29,101 bases of DNA from a virus, in the IMG/VR virus record IMGVR_UViG_3300024980_000011, positions 1 to 29,101 of that record, one strand, 5' to 3'. Below the pieces are notes generated by a model. It searched no databases. It saw only the letters and a list, made by a program, of their open reading frames with translations, and had not been told where the DNA came from. Made by a program: the position numbers and the translations under genes. Shown here piece after piece: positions 1 to 7,102 of the stretch (position 1 is its first letter; each line of letters opens with the position of its first letter).

Positions 1-125
1 GCCCGACGCTCCGCGCAGTCGATCTTGGGCGGTTTCGGCGCGCTTACGTGCTTGGGCGACGGCGTCGCGCACGATAGGATCATCAGGGGCAGGAATAACA
101 ACAGGCTGAATTTTAATACGTTCAC
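1..125 (-). CDS. Rz1: Rz1-like outer-membrane spanin lipoprotein, embedded in Rz in another frame, partial
   Basis: GTG at 125-123 opens a frame offset from the enclosing Rz gene and runs 41 codons to the window edge. GAGG at 132-135 sits six bases upstream as ribosome binding site. The product begins with a short Leu/Phe-rich signal peptide, then the lipobox ILSC with the modified Cys at residue 19. A Pro/Lys-rich segment follows (ATPSPKHVSAPKPPK), as in lambda Rz1. Rz1 lipoproteins sit in the outer membrane and bind the C-terminus of the inner-membrane spanin across the periplasm. A Cys at residue 37 could support a disulfide-linked dimer, which is inference. The stop codon lies outside the window. 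Confidence 0.82.
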   Translation of the reverse strand, partial: MNVLKFSLLLFLPLMILSCATPSPKHVSAPKPPKIDCAERR

Positions 126-435
126 GGATAACCTCGACGGTTTGAGTAGTGGCGGCCTCGGTAGCGGCCGCGCGGTTGTCCTGGTCGGCCACGGTGTCGG
201 CGGTAATCTCGCCGGCGCGCTCGACCTGTTTCTCGTCCTTACGCGCGACCTTAGTCTCGGCGCGGGACGTCTCGAGCTTGACGGCGAGCCGGTCGGCTTT
301 GCCATCGTAATACCAGGCTTTGAACTTAGTAAGGCCCAGCACGCCGGCGAACCAGAGTACGGCAAGCAATAGAACGCCGGCACCAATGACGCGAATTAAA
401 CCATGTTTAGCGATAAGACTAGCAAGCCAGGGCAT
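1..435 (-). CDS. Rz: Rz-like inner-membrane spanin (i-spanin), 3' end cut by window edge
   Basis: The frame starts with ATG at 435-433 and stays open for 145 codons to the window edge. AAAGGA lies just upstream as ribosome binding site. Residues about 8-28 form one hydrophobic N-terminal helix, followed by a long charged, Ala/Glu/Lys/Arg-rich stretch expected to be a periplasmic coiled coil. This is the layout of Rz inner-membrane spanins, which pair with an outer-membrane lipoprotein to fuse the two membranes in the last step of lysis. The decisive sign is a second frame inside its 3' half coding for an Rz1-like lipoprotein. It lies 11 bases downstream of a lipoprotein gene and at the end of the late cluster. 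The C-terminus is not in the window. Spanins diverge strongly in sequence, so the call rests on architecture and position. Confidence 0.85.
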   Translation of the reverse strand, partial: MPWLASLIAKHGLIRVIGAGVLLLAVLWFAGVLGLTKFKAWYYDGKADRLAVKLETSRAETKVARKDEKQVERAGEITADTVADQDNRAAATEAATTQTVEVIRERIKIQPVVIPAPDDPIVRDAVAQARKRAETAQDRLRGASG

Positions 436-446
436 GATGACGTCCT

Positions 447-1076
447 TTATAAACAGACAATAAGGTTACGAGCAGCCGCCGCGAATCGAAGCCCGGACAC
501 GCCGTATAGCTCTTTTGGTTTCAGGTGCATCGAGTGATAGACCGGCGTATTGGCTGCTGACACGTAGAACAAGGCGTAAGGCGCGGCGATTGAGGCGAGT
601 AAGGTAGCCGGATTTCCTGCGCCTAATAGCTTGTTACCCTCTCGGAAGCCCTTGGCCTGGCAAAACATCGTGGTTCCAACGTCCGCGCCGAAACTCAGGC
701 CGAGCGTTTTCATCATCTTGGCTTCCTGTGAGTCGAGCGTGCCTTTTATGTAATGCTCGTTACTCAGTGCGGCGATATCGGCAGGGCTTACCTGGCAGTC
801 ATCGCCCCAATAAAACTGTACGGTTCCCTTGCGGCCTTGGTCGAGAACCAACAGGGACGACATGCAGGGCTTAGTTTCGTGATTCTTTTTCTCGTACCAC
901 GAATACGCGGGAACGGTTCGGGTTTCCGTATGCTGCCAATCCCAAGCGCCGTCCGGCAGGGTTTGATGCACTTGAACTTCGGCAGTGCCGCCTTTGTGCC
1001 ACTTGCCGTGGGTTTCGATAGTGGTCGCGCATGAGGTGAGAAAGAGCGCGAATAGTAGAGCGGTGAGGGTCTTCAT
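447..1076 (-). CDS. Predicted lipoprotein of unknown function, 209 aa
   Basis: The ATG overlaps the stop of the preceding gene (ATGA, 1073-1076). Residues 1-15 form a type II signal peptide (Lys, then a Leu/Ala/Phe-rich core) ending in the lipobox LTSC with Cys16, so the mature protein should be lipid-anchored and periplasm-facing. The rest has no motif I recognise. There are Cys residues at several later positions and a moderately hydrophobic stretch near residues 155-175. It lies between a fibre-linked gene and the spanin pair. That position could mean a role in lysis, superinfection exclusion or a surface change of the infected cell, but nothing in the sequence chooses between them. The export signal is clear; the function is unknown. 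Confidence 0.7.
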   Translation of the reverse strand: MKTLTALLFALFLTSCATTIETHGKWHKGGTAEVQVHQTLPDGAWDWQHTETRTVPAYSWYEKKNHETKPCMSSLLVLDQGRKGTVQFYWGDDCQVSPADIAALSNEHYIKGTLDSQEAKMMKTLGLSFGADVGTTMFCQAKGFREGNKLLGAGNPATLLASIAAPYALFYVSAANTPVYHSMHLKPKELYGVSGLRFAAAARNLIVCL

Positions 1077-1513
1077 ACGTTTTTAGCCTCGGCAAATTCG
1101 GACGGGATCCAGCGAGGATTGTCGTCGGGGTCGAAATCAATATCGGCTTCGAGAATGGTCTCGCCCGTCGAGGGGATCGTTAGGATCCGCGTCTCAGGGT
1201 TGAATTCTGCGCCGGGAGGCACGCTACGCTTCGCCGCCGCCATGTGACCGTAGCAGGCCGCGGCGATCACGTCAAACGTCGTCACGCCTTGGGCGGAAGC
1301 GGAAGCCAACGCCGCGAACTGTGCGGGCGTCAGATTGAATTCGCGAGTGTCGACCGGCTGCCCGTTCGCTTTCTGCCGGATATCGGCGGACACGTAGCCG
1401 GCCAAGACGAGGCGCGTAAGCTTCGCGACGGGGTCGATAAACACGCCAGCCAGTCGCCAGTAATTTGCGCTAACGCCGGAGTCGCTTCGAGTGATTGTTT
1501 TTTGAAATGCCAT
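1073..1513 (-). CDS. Hypothetical phage protein following the tail fibre, 146 aa
   Basis: An ATG at 1513 follows the stop of the fibre gene by 13 bases, and the 3' end overlaps the next gene by four. The product is soluble, without signal peptide or membrane helix. It begins with a stretch about variable phage structure or assembly (residues 1-50, including ANYWRLAGVFIDP) and ends with an acidic segment (ILEADIDFDPDD). Small proteins of this type often sit directly behind tail-fibre genes in phages of Gram-negative bacteria and may be accessory virion or fibre-assembly proteins. That is inference from position only; no catalytic motif is visible. Confidence 0.65.
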   Translation of the reverse strand: MAFQKTITRSDSGVSANYWRLAGVFIDPVAKLTRLVLAGYVSADIRQKANGQPVDTREFNLTPAQFAALASASAQGVTTFDVIAAACYGHMAAAKRSVPPGAEFNPETRILTIPSTGETILEADIDFDPDDNPRWIPSEFAEAKNV

Positions 1514-1526
1514 GATTTATCCCTGA

Positions 1527-3476
1527 TTAAACTACGGTTAAGACGCCGGCATTGCTCCAAACGTCGCCAGCAACAAGCCCCGCGCTGCTTGTTGGCAATG
1601 TCGGCATGCGTACCCGTCCACGAACCCCCGAGCCCGAGGCCGCGCCGCCCTGGATTACAATCGCGCCGCCGTTGCCTGTACCATAGCCCACGCCGCCTGT
1701 TATGTTTACGGCACCACCAGCAGCAGCGCCACCAGCAGACGCGGCACCCGCGCCGCCGTTAATAGCGAACGCACCGCCGACTATGTTTGTCGCCGCAGTT
1801 GCGTAGGCAGTCGCAGCATTTAACGTGACGCTACGCGCGGCAACGTCCGAAAAATACGTGCCGTGAGTTAATGTGAATGATGTGCCTAAGTCGCGGCCGG
1901 CATTGATTCCGGTATTGTTTAAGTTCATACCGGTAGACCCGGCGGTTGCGCCGACAAGAATGCTGTCAAGATTAAATCCGGCGCTTATGTCAGTTGTAAA
2001 TACCGCCTGCCCCGTACCGTTATTTGCCGACAAGGTAAAACCGCGACCAGTACCGCCGGCAGCGTGTCCGCTGAACCACATCTGAAACCCGTTAGTGCTG
2101 TTAGGCGTTAGCCGCGCCCAAAGCGCCCCGACACTATTTCGCCATTCAGACAAATTTCCCGTTTGGCTCGTCGCGGCTTGCACGGCAAAGGGAATCGCCG
2201 CCGCCGCTTGCGAGACGACCGCGAGCGTATTGCCCGAGAACGTCGTGCCGGGAATACCGCCGAACGCGCCGGCGTTGTTGTATTGCACTTGGCCACTCGA
2301 ACCGCCCGGGCTCGCTGCGACCGTCTGCCAAGTGCCATCATCGCGCAGGAAGCGCAGCGAACTCGTCACGGGGGCAGGAACTAAGCCCTTCGCCGCCGCC
2401 GTGAACGTGTCGAACAGGGCCGTTTGCGCCGTTGCGCTCGCTGCGCCAAGAACCGCGAGGCCCGCCCCCGTAGCTTGCGAGTCGAGGAGGTACTGCGTAT
2501 GGGGGTCGGCCTGCGCTACGTGGGCGACGACCGCCGCCGCCGCTGCGCCTGCGACCTCCGCGCCGATATCCCCCGGCACGAGGGACACGTCTCCGGCGAG
2601 GTCCGGCGCGACGCCGTTCACGCTGTTTACTGAGCCGAACGGGGCCGCGGATATCAGTCCCTCGACTTGCCCGAGATTGGTCGCGTCGCTCGGCAATAGG
2701 CCGGCGGCCACGTTTGCCACGAGTCGCGAGGCGTCTCCAGTGCCGACGCTTACCTCGTTTTCGCGCGTATTATTTGAGCCGTTGCCGAGCGCGACCGAGT
2801 TAGTATACGCCGAGGTCGCGCCGTAGCCGAGGGCCGTCGAGTATGCTGCGGTCGCGGTAGCCCCTCGACCGAGGGCCGTCGAATACGTGCCGGTTGCCAG
2901 CGAATAGGCCCCGAGCGCGGTCGCTTCCAACGCGGTCGCCGTCGATGCAAACCCAACCGCCATACTACGCTCCGCCGCCTCGGATTGCGCGCCGATAGCG
3001 ATAGAGTTGTCCGCCGTCGCGTCTGCGCCGTCGCCGATCGCGACCGAGTCGGCGCCCGCGGCAATGGCAAAGCCGCCAAGCGCGGCCGAGCGGTCGCCGC
3101 TGGCGTTACTGCCCGCCCCCGCGCTTACTGAGTAGGCGCCGGTCGCCGTGTTTACTAGGTAGTCGCCCGCCGGTTGCGCGCCTATGTCGCCGGGCGTCAA
3201 TTCGACGTTACCGGCGATATCGGGGAGCACGGCGTTAACGCTTGTCACGGTACCGGCGCCGGTGTCGGGGTCGACCCAGCCGGTCGCCTGGTCGGCGTCG
3301 GACGTCTTGGCGAGAATTTGCCCCGTCGTGCCGCCGTCGGGAACGCCCGGGCCGGTAGCCCCTACGAGGGCGAGGTTTAGCTCGGCCTCGAGCGAGCCGG
3401 CGGGGTCGGTCGTCGATAACGGGATCCCGAACGTTATCTCGGGGACGAGTACCGCTTCGAACGAGGGGGTGGTCAT
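1527..3476 (-). CDS. Tail fibre/adhesin with YadA-like trimeric head repeats, 649 aa
   Basis: This is a long Gly/Ala/Ser/Thr-rich receptor-binding protein candidate. Residues about 115-249 hold tandem 14-16-residue repeats of the form (S/T)xAxGxxAxA (e.g. NSIAIGAQSEA, YSTALGRGATA), the pattern of the left-handed parallel beta-roll of YadA/Hia-type trimeric autotransporter heads. Residues about 250-275 (RLVANVAAG...DATNLGQV) match the neck that ends such heads. Two related modules near residues 78-103 and 284-310 (VNxVxPDxAGxVxLxPGDIGA) are typical phage fibre repeats. The C-terminal part is Gly-rich (GGAxxAGGAVNITGG) and probably also a beta structure. It overlaps the preceding gene by four bases. 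No chaperone domain is visible at its C-terminus. A trimeric host-recognition fibre is the best reading. Confidence 0.85.
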   Translation of the reverse strand: MTTPSFEAVLVPEITFGIPLSTTDPAGSLEAELNLALVGATGPGVPDGGTTGQILAKTSDADQATGWVDPDTGAGTVTSVNAVLPDIAGNVELTPGDIGAQPAGDYLVNTATGAYSVSAGAGSNASGDRSAALGGFAIAAGADSVAIGDGADATADNSIAIGAQSEAAERSMAVGFASTATALEATALGAYSLATGTYSTALGRGATATAAYSTALGYGATSAYTNSVALGNGSNNTRENEVSVGTGDASRLVANVAAGLLPSDATNLGQVEGLISAAPFGSVNSVNGVAPDLAGDVSLVPGDIGAEVAGAAAAAVVAHVAQADPHTQYLLDSQATGAGLAVLGAASATAQTALFDTFTAAAKGLVPAPVTSSLRFLRDDGTWQTVAASPGGSSGQVQYNNAGAFGGIPGTTFSGNTLAVVSQAAAAIPFAVQAATSQTGNLSEWRNSVGALWARLTPNSTNGFQMWFSGHAAGGTGRGFTLSANNGTGQAVFTTDISAGFNLDSILVGATAGSTGMNLNNTGINAGRDLGTSFTLTHGTYFSDVAARSVTLNAATAYATAATNIVGGAFAINGGAGAASAGGAAAGGAVNITGGVGYGTGNGGAIVIQGGAASGSGVRGRVRMPTLPTSSAGLVAGDVWSNAGVLTVV

Positions 3477-3844
3477 GGCGCGGGCGCCTGCGTCGCGCTT
3501 TCGACGATGTCGATCCGAACGTATCCTTTAGTTGGAACGCGCTCGCCGGTGGGGTAAACGAAAACGAGGTCGGTACATGTCGCGCCGAGGGGCCACGCGC
3601 CGGCGGCCGTTTGGTCGGCCGATATGCGGTACTGCCCGAGCGCGGCGCTAATGATGACGCCGTCGAGTTGCGCGACGAGGCCGTCGGCGCCCATGACGGG
3701 ACGCCCCGCGACAAATTTGCGGAGCTGCGCTTGCAACGTCGTTCCTACAGGCAACGGTACGACGAGCTTCGTGCGAGGGTCGCGAGTCGTGCCCAAAAAC
3801 GAAAAGTATGTGCCTCGCTTGTATTCGATCGCCGCGATTGACAT
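3473..3844 (-). CDS. Hypothetical fibre-associated protein, 123 aa
   Basis: The chosen start is ATG at 3844-3842, which overlaps the lysozyme stop (TAATG) and has GGAGG about six bases upstream. An in-frame ATG at 3862 would add six residues but lies inside the lysozyme gene without a better site. The product looks beta-rich, with alternating hydrophobic residues (LVVPLPVGTTLQAQLRKF; GQYRISADQTAAGAWPLG; GYVRIDIVES). This loosely resembles N-terminal domains of baseplate and fibre upper proteins of the BppU kind, but similarity by eye is weak. It overlaps the YadA-like fibre gene by four bases, so the two are probably translated together; it may be a fibre adaptor. Confidence 0.65.
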   Translation of the reverse strand: MSIAAIEYKRGTYFSFLGTTRDPRTKLVVPLPVGTTLQAQLRKFVAGRPVMGADGLVAQLDGVIISAALGQYRISADQTAAGAWPLGATCTDLVFVYPTGERVPTKGYVRIDIVESATQAPAP

Positions 3845-4371
3845 TACAGGGCCTCCAGGCACATTTTGACCTCATAGTCACGGCGGGCGGGAAGCCCCCC
3901 GCAACGGTTCGCAGGATCTCGGCAATTAACCTTTTTACCGTTTTTAGTGACCCACGTCCACGCTGCCATACCGCGACATGCGCCAGCGTGATCGCCGGCG
4001 TTCAATTTGCGCACGAGCGACGAGTTACAAAACGCCGACGTGCCGACATTGTATGCCCAATGCCCGTACGCGACCCACTCGCCATCCTTAAGGGGGACGG
4101 TAACGCACTCGCCCATGCGCGACACCATGCGGGCGACGTAATCAGCCTCGAGCGCATCGCACTCGGCCTCCGTGTATGTCTTGCCCTCAATAACGCGCGA
4201 GCCGGTGATGCCATTGCAGACGGTCAAGACCCCCACGATATCGCGGTACGGTTTAAGCGGGCGCTTGTTGCTGCTCTCCCAAACGAACAGGCTCGCCACG
4301 ATAGCGGCGGCGATCGCCGCGGCGCGGACGCCGGCGGGCGCGTTGCTCTTCGGCTTGGCCGGCGCGTTCAC
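3844..4371 (-). CDS. Signal-anchor (SAR-type) endolysin, GH24 lysozyme family, 175 aa
   Basis: The enzyme cleaves the glycan strands of peptidoglycan. Residues 17-31 form a weakly hydrophobic, Ala-rich N-terminal helix, the mark of SAR endolysins, which are held inactive in the inner membrane and released when it is depolarised. The GH24 core follows: Glu32, Asp44 in PYRDIVGVLT, Thr50, then VCNGITG, which stands where many relatives have a GHT motif. Later come the conserved AYGHWAYNVGTSAFCNSS helix and a C-terminal CxGLxxRRxxE-like segment. The Glu-Asp spacing is about three residues longer than in T4-type enzymes, so the exact catalytic Glu is an inference. The start is GTG at 4371, overlapping the stop of the upstream PAS gene (GTGA), with AGGA about eight bases upstream. 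The pairing with spanins at 1-435 fits a complete Gram-negative lysis pathway. Confidence 0.93.
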   Translation of the reverse strand: MNAPAKPKSNAPAGVRAAAIAAAIVASLFVWESSNKRPLKPYRDIVGVLTVCNGITGSRVIEGKTYTEAECDALEADYVARMVSRMGECVTVPLKDGEWVAYGHWAYNVGTSAFCNSSLVRKLNAGDHAGACRGMAAWTWVTKNGKKVNCRDPANRCGGLPARRDYEVKMCLEAL

Positions 4372-5060
4372 GCGTCAATCCTGAAAATGATGCCGATCCA
4401 TCTATCCGGCGGCGCTTGGCCCTCGGGGATAGGGGTGGCGGTAGACTCGACGAGAAAAGAATCGCCGCCGCTAGAGACCATGCGGAAGCGCATCGAACAG
4501 GTTCGGCTCTCCTCGACGGCAAGGTGCCACTCGGCGCGCACGCGGGGTTGGTCGTCAATATGTACGGCGTTAAGCCATCCGAGCCCGACGACCTCGCTCT
4601 CGCGCAGGCCGGTCCAGCGTAGGTACGTTTTATTGACAAGCTCGGTACGACCGTCGGCGTGGCACTCAAAAACTGCGCACTTGGGGTCGGAGTCTTGCCG
4701 TACTCGCTGATTCGCCGATAAGCGCGTTACCTGCGCGGCCACGGCTTCAAGGCGGGCCGATAGATTATTTTGCATACCGTGGCTTTCAAACTGCCCGGCG
4801 CGCAAGGTCTTGAGGGCCTCGGCGATCGAGCTGCCGTCGTCGGTCGCGACTTGCTTAGCGATGCGATCAATCTGCCCTTGAGCGCCGGAGAAAGCCGTTA
4901 GGGCGACGGGCAGTTGCGCGACGGCCTTAAACGCTTCGGACCACGGGGCCCACCAGGCGGAGACGCGCTTGTGCGCGAATTTGGCGTACCCCCAAAGGAT
5001 CGCGCCAAGCGTGCAGACCCCGATCGCGAAGTCGATAATGCCTGAATATTCGGTTAACAT
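4368..5060 (-). CDS. Membrane-anchored PAS-domain protein in the lysis region, 230 aa
   Basis: Residues about 9-28 are a single hydrophobic helix (IIDFAIGVCTLGAILWGYAKF), followed by a Trp-rich juxtamembrane part. Residues 45-120 are helical and charged and may be a coiled coil. Residues about 125-229 read as a PAS fold: FECHADGRTELVNKTYLRWTG, then GWLNAVHIDDQPRV (the typical HPDD-like turn), then RFRM and a final beta hairpin ending WIGIIFRI. PAS domains sense small ligands, redox state or light and mediate dimerisation. No kinase, cyclase or other output domain is present. The gene overlaps the lysozyme start by four bases and the upstream stop by one, so it is translated with the endolysin. 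Its position is the usual place of a holin or lysis regulator, but that role is inferred. Confidence 0.8.
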   Translation of the reverse strand: MLTEYSGIIDFAIGVCTLGAILWGYAKFAHKRVSAWWAPWSEAFKAVAQLPVALTAFSGAQGQIDRIAKQVATDDGSSIAEALKTLRAGQFESHGMQNNLSARLEAVAAQVTRLSANQRVRQDSDPKCAVFECHADGRTELVNKTYLRWTGLRESEVVGLGWLNAVHIDDQPRVRAEWHLAVEESRTCSMRFRMVSSGGDSFLVESTATPIPEGQAPPDRWIGIIFRIDA

Positions 5061-5593
5061 TATGGCGGCTCTCCCCCACGTTGTAGCGAGATAGGCACGT
5101 CAACGTACGCGGTCGCCGCAAGGGCGTCGGTCACAGTGCAGCGCCAAGTCGCGAAGCGGATCCCTGCGAGCCCGGCGGCGGTGAATGTGAATATCGGGGA
5201 CGCGACCGCGGCGTTATCGATCGTAATCGCCGCGCTGCCGGAGACGTACGTCCAAGCGTAGGTATACGGCCCAGTGCCGCCTGTAGCGGTCGCCGTGCCG
5301 CCGGCACTTACTGAGCCGGGGCCGTCGGTGCCGTCGTACCCGTATATCGGGTTCGGATCAACGTCGAGCGCCAAGTCGCCGAAACCGATCGGGGCGAATA
5401 TGTCCTTTAGGTCGACGCCGGTGTCGGTAAAATACGTCACGGCGGCTTTTGCGCCCGCCGTGTATTTTTGATACCGGTCCTTTAGGTCGACGCCGCCGAC
5501 CGTCAAGTACGTGAGGTCGGCTTTCGCGCCTGATACGTAAGGCGCGAAAATGTCGTCGAGGTCGACGCCGTTCGCTACGAAGTCGGAGGGCAT
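5060..5593 (-). CDS. Virion-type protein with 25-residue repeats and Ig/PKD-like domain, 177 aa
   Basis: The N-terminal 75 residues contain three copies of a 25-residue repeat, each with GVDLxD (at residues 9, 34 and 59) followed by a (Y/F)xxGAKAxxTY(L/F)T segment. Residues about 80-172 look like an immunoglobulin or PKD-type beta-sandwich (GGTGPYTYAWTYVSG; TFTAAGLAG; WRCTVTDA), a common decoration on phage virions thought to bind weakly to glycans or surfaces. It follows the S74 fibre gene by three bases and overlaps the PAS gene by one base (TAATG). It is probably a tail or fibre accessory protein rather than a lysis protein. No signal peptide is present. Confidence 0.72.
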   Translation of the reverse strand: MPSDFVANGVDLDDIFAPYVSGAKADLTYLTVGGVDLKDRYQKYTAGAKAAVTYFTDTGVDLKDIFAPIGFGDLALDVDPNPIYGYDGTDGPGSVSAGGTATATGGTGPYTYAWTYVSGSAAITIDNAAVASPIFTFTAAGLAGIRFATWRCTVTDALAATAYVDVPISLQRGGEPP

Positions 5594-5596
5594 GGC

Positions 5597-6424
5597 TTAA
5601 CGCCCCGAGAGGATCAAGTGCACGGCGAGCTTGCCGTAGTTAACGTGCAAAACGCCGTTCTTGTCGCGCGATACGCACGAGGGGTAGGCGCGCTCGACGT
5701 CTTGAGCTATGACGCCCGAGTCGTCGGTGCCGGGGAGCTCACCTGGAGCGTTTTCGTTCCACGTCCAAGACATAAGCGCCAAGGCTTCGCGCTTGCCCTC
5801 GTAGGGCCGTACGTTGTCCTTGAGCGAAATGTCCGAGGGTGTGTCGAACGAGACTCCGGTAACGGGGCCGGTAAAAGCGTCGCCCGCGAGCTGCGCATAT
5901 AAAGCCAGATTGGACGCTACGACGGCGCGGTCGGTTGCGGAGCGAGCGGCGGCCTCGGGGCTCGTGGCGTATCGGGTGATGCCGGCGGTGCTTGTCGAGG
6001 CGACCGGCAAGCCGGCCGAGCTGCCGAGCTGCTGCCATTTCGTCGGGTCGCTTTCGGGGCTCGTCGTATTGGCGGCGGCGATTGACACGTATATTTTAAA
6101 ATCGGTCGGGGTTGCCGCAAAGGCGAACCGGCACGTCGCGCCGACGCCGTACGAGAACGGGGCGCCTCCGTTCATGGCCGTCGTAATAAAATCGGGATAC
6201 CCCCACTGCTGCAAAAACGAGAGGACGTTCGTTATCTCGTAAAGCAAGCCGTTCATTTCGTCGCGTTCGATCGGTTTCGCGTCGGGGTCGACGCCGATCT
6301 CGAGCTCATAGTCGGGGCCATAGCCCTGGTTATAACTCACAGAGCCGGACGGCTGAATCGCTTGGGGTATGTCGAGCTTGTCGCCAGCGTTGGCAAAGGG
6401 CTCGATAAAGTATTTAGTCGTCAT
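5597..6424 (-). CDS. Short tail fibre with C-terminal S74 intramolecular chaperone (self-cleaving), 275 aa
   Basis: Residues 1-130 form the baseplate-attachment part (EIGVDPDAKPIERDEMNGLLYEIT is a common start of such fibres). Residues about 146-190 carry the fibre segment AGITRYATSPEAAA...DRAVVASNLALYA. From residue 195 the S74 chaperone begins: SDISLKDN with Ser197 and Lys202 as the expected catalytic pair, then WTWN, GVIAQDVERAYP and VNYGKLAVHLI. In this family the C-terminal domain drives trimerisation and is then cut off N-terminal to the Ser. The fibre part is unusually short, so it may be a stub or base-attached fibre. It follows the DUF2612 gene by nine bases. Confidence 0.9.
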   Translation of the reverse strand: MTTKYFIEPFANAGDKLDIPQAIQPSGSVSYNQGYGPDYELEIGVDPDAKPIERDEMNGLLYEITNVLSFLQQWGYPDFITTAMNGGAPFSYGVGATCRFAFAATPTDFKIYVSIAAANTTSPESDPTKWQQLGSSAGLPVASTSTAGITRYATSPEAAARSATDRAVVASNLALYAQLAGDAFTGPVTGVSFDTPSDISLKDNVRPYEGKREALALMSWTWNENAPGELPGTDDSGVIAQDVERAYPSCVSRDKNGVLHVNYGKLAVHLILSGR

Positions 6425-6433
6425 AGTCAGGGC

Positions 6434-7102
6434 CTACCCGAAAGAGCTAGAGGGGAAATTACCATTATTGAAGTTAAGATTATAGACCCCAAAGCCGAAA
6501 ACGGGGTACGCGAACACGTCGTAATCTATCCCGACCGTCGAAGGGCGCGGCAATAAGTCAAAATTGCGCAACACAAACGCAAGTTGTGAATCGATCGCGA
6601 AGCCGAACGTGTAGGACATAGTCATGTCGAGATTGTCGTTTACCGTGACGGGCCCGAGGTTGCCAAAAACGGCAATCATGAATTTATTTATTTCTGGTAC
6701 GTTGCAGCGCCCGACGAGCTGGAAGTAACGCAGGCGCAGGATTAGGCGCTGCTGCTCTAGCGTTAAGCTGATGGACCCCGAGCCGCCCCGGCCAAAATTG
6801 CCCCGCCCAAAGTTTTGGCGCAGTACGCCAAACGCCCAAGCGGGCGCCGTCGTAGGCGTAGGACCGACCGACACGGTAAGCGGTAAGCCGAGGATGATCG
6901 CCCAAACCTTGAGACCGAACGCGTTCGCGGTGCGAAGGTCGAACACGTCGCGCGTCCAATCGGTCCAGAATGCCGACTGATTGTCATCGTACCAGGCTTG
7001 TTTCTGCGTGAGTATCGACTCCAGCCTCGGCGCGTTGTTGTACTGCCAGAGCAACGCCCGGAGGATGTCAACGCTAAACTCGAGCGACTGAATGGTACTC
7101 AC
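6434..7102 (-). CDS. DUF2612-family baseplate/fibre-connector protein, 222 aa
   Basis: The start is GTG at 7102, overlapping the stop of the baseplate J gene (GTGA). The N-terminal helical part (LRALLWQYNNAPRLESIL; FWTDWTRDVFDLRTANAFGLKVWAIILGLP) and the later segment (LRLRYFQLVGRCNVPEINKFM, then a beta-rich C-terminus with Phe/Gly/Asn repeats) match DUF2612. This family always sits between baseplate J and the tail fibre in this group of myophages and probably joins the fibre to the wedge. Its biochemical role has not been read from sequence. The C-terminal FGVYNLNFNNGNFP tail is low-complexity. Confidence 0.87.
   Translation of the reverse strand: MSTIQSLEFSVDILRALLWQYNNAPRLESILTQKQAWYDDNQSAFWTDWTRDVFDLRTANAFGLKVWAIILGLPLTVSVGPTPTTAPAWAFGVLRQNFGRGNFGRGGSGSISLTLEQQRLILRLRYFQLVGRCNVPEINKFMIAVFGNLGPVTVNDNLDMTMSYTFGFAIDSQLAFVLRNFDLLPRPSTVGIDYDVFAYPVFGFGVYNLNFNNGNFPSSSFG

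Noticed and set aside
25-372. Open frame of 115 codons on the plus strand at the left edge
   Set aside because: It lies opposite the Rz/Rz1 pair, which has ribosome binding sites, a membrane helix and a lipobox; the plus frame has no such support and is a GC-rich shadow.
3844-4371. Lysozyme possibly inactive because GHT motif reads NGIT
   Set aside because: The acidic residues, Thr50 and the rest of the fold are present, and CNGIT in place of CYGHT is, as I recall, common among active-looking relatives, so inactivity is not supported.
3808-4710. 300-codon open frame on the plus strand
   Set aside because: It runs opposite the lysozyme and PAS genes, whose motifs are clear. Its product is Arg/Ala/Ser-rich without recognisable domains, as expected for an antisense shadow in high-GC DNA.
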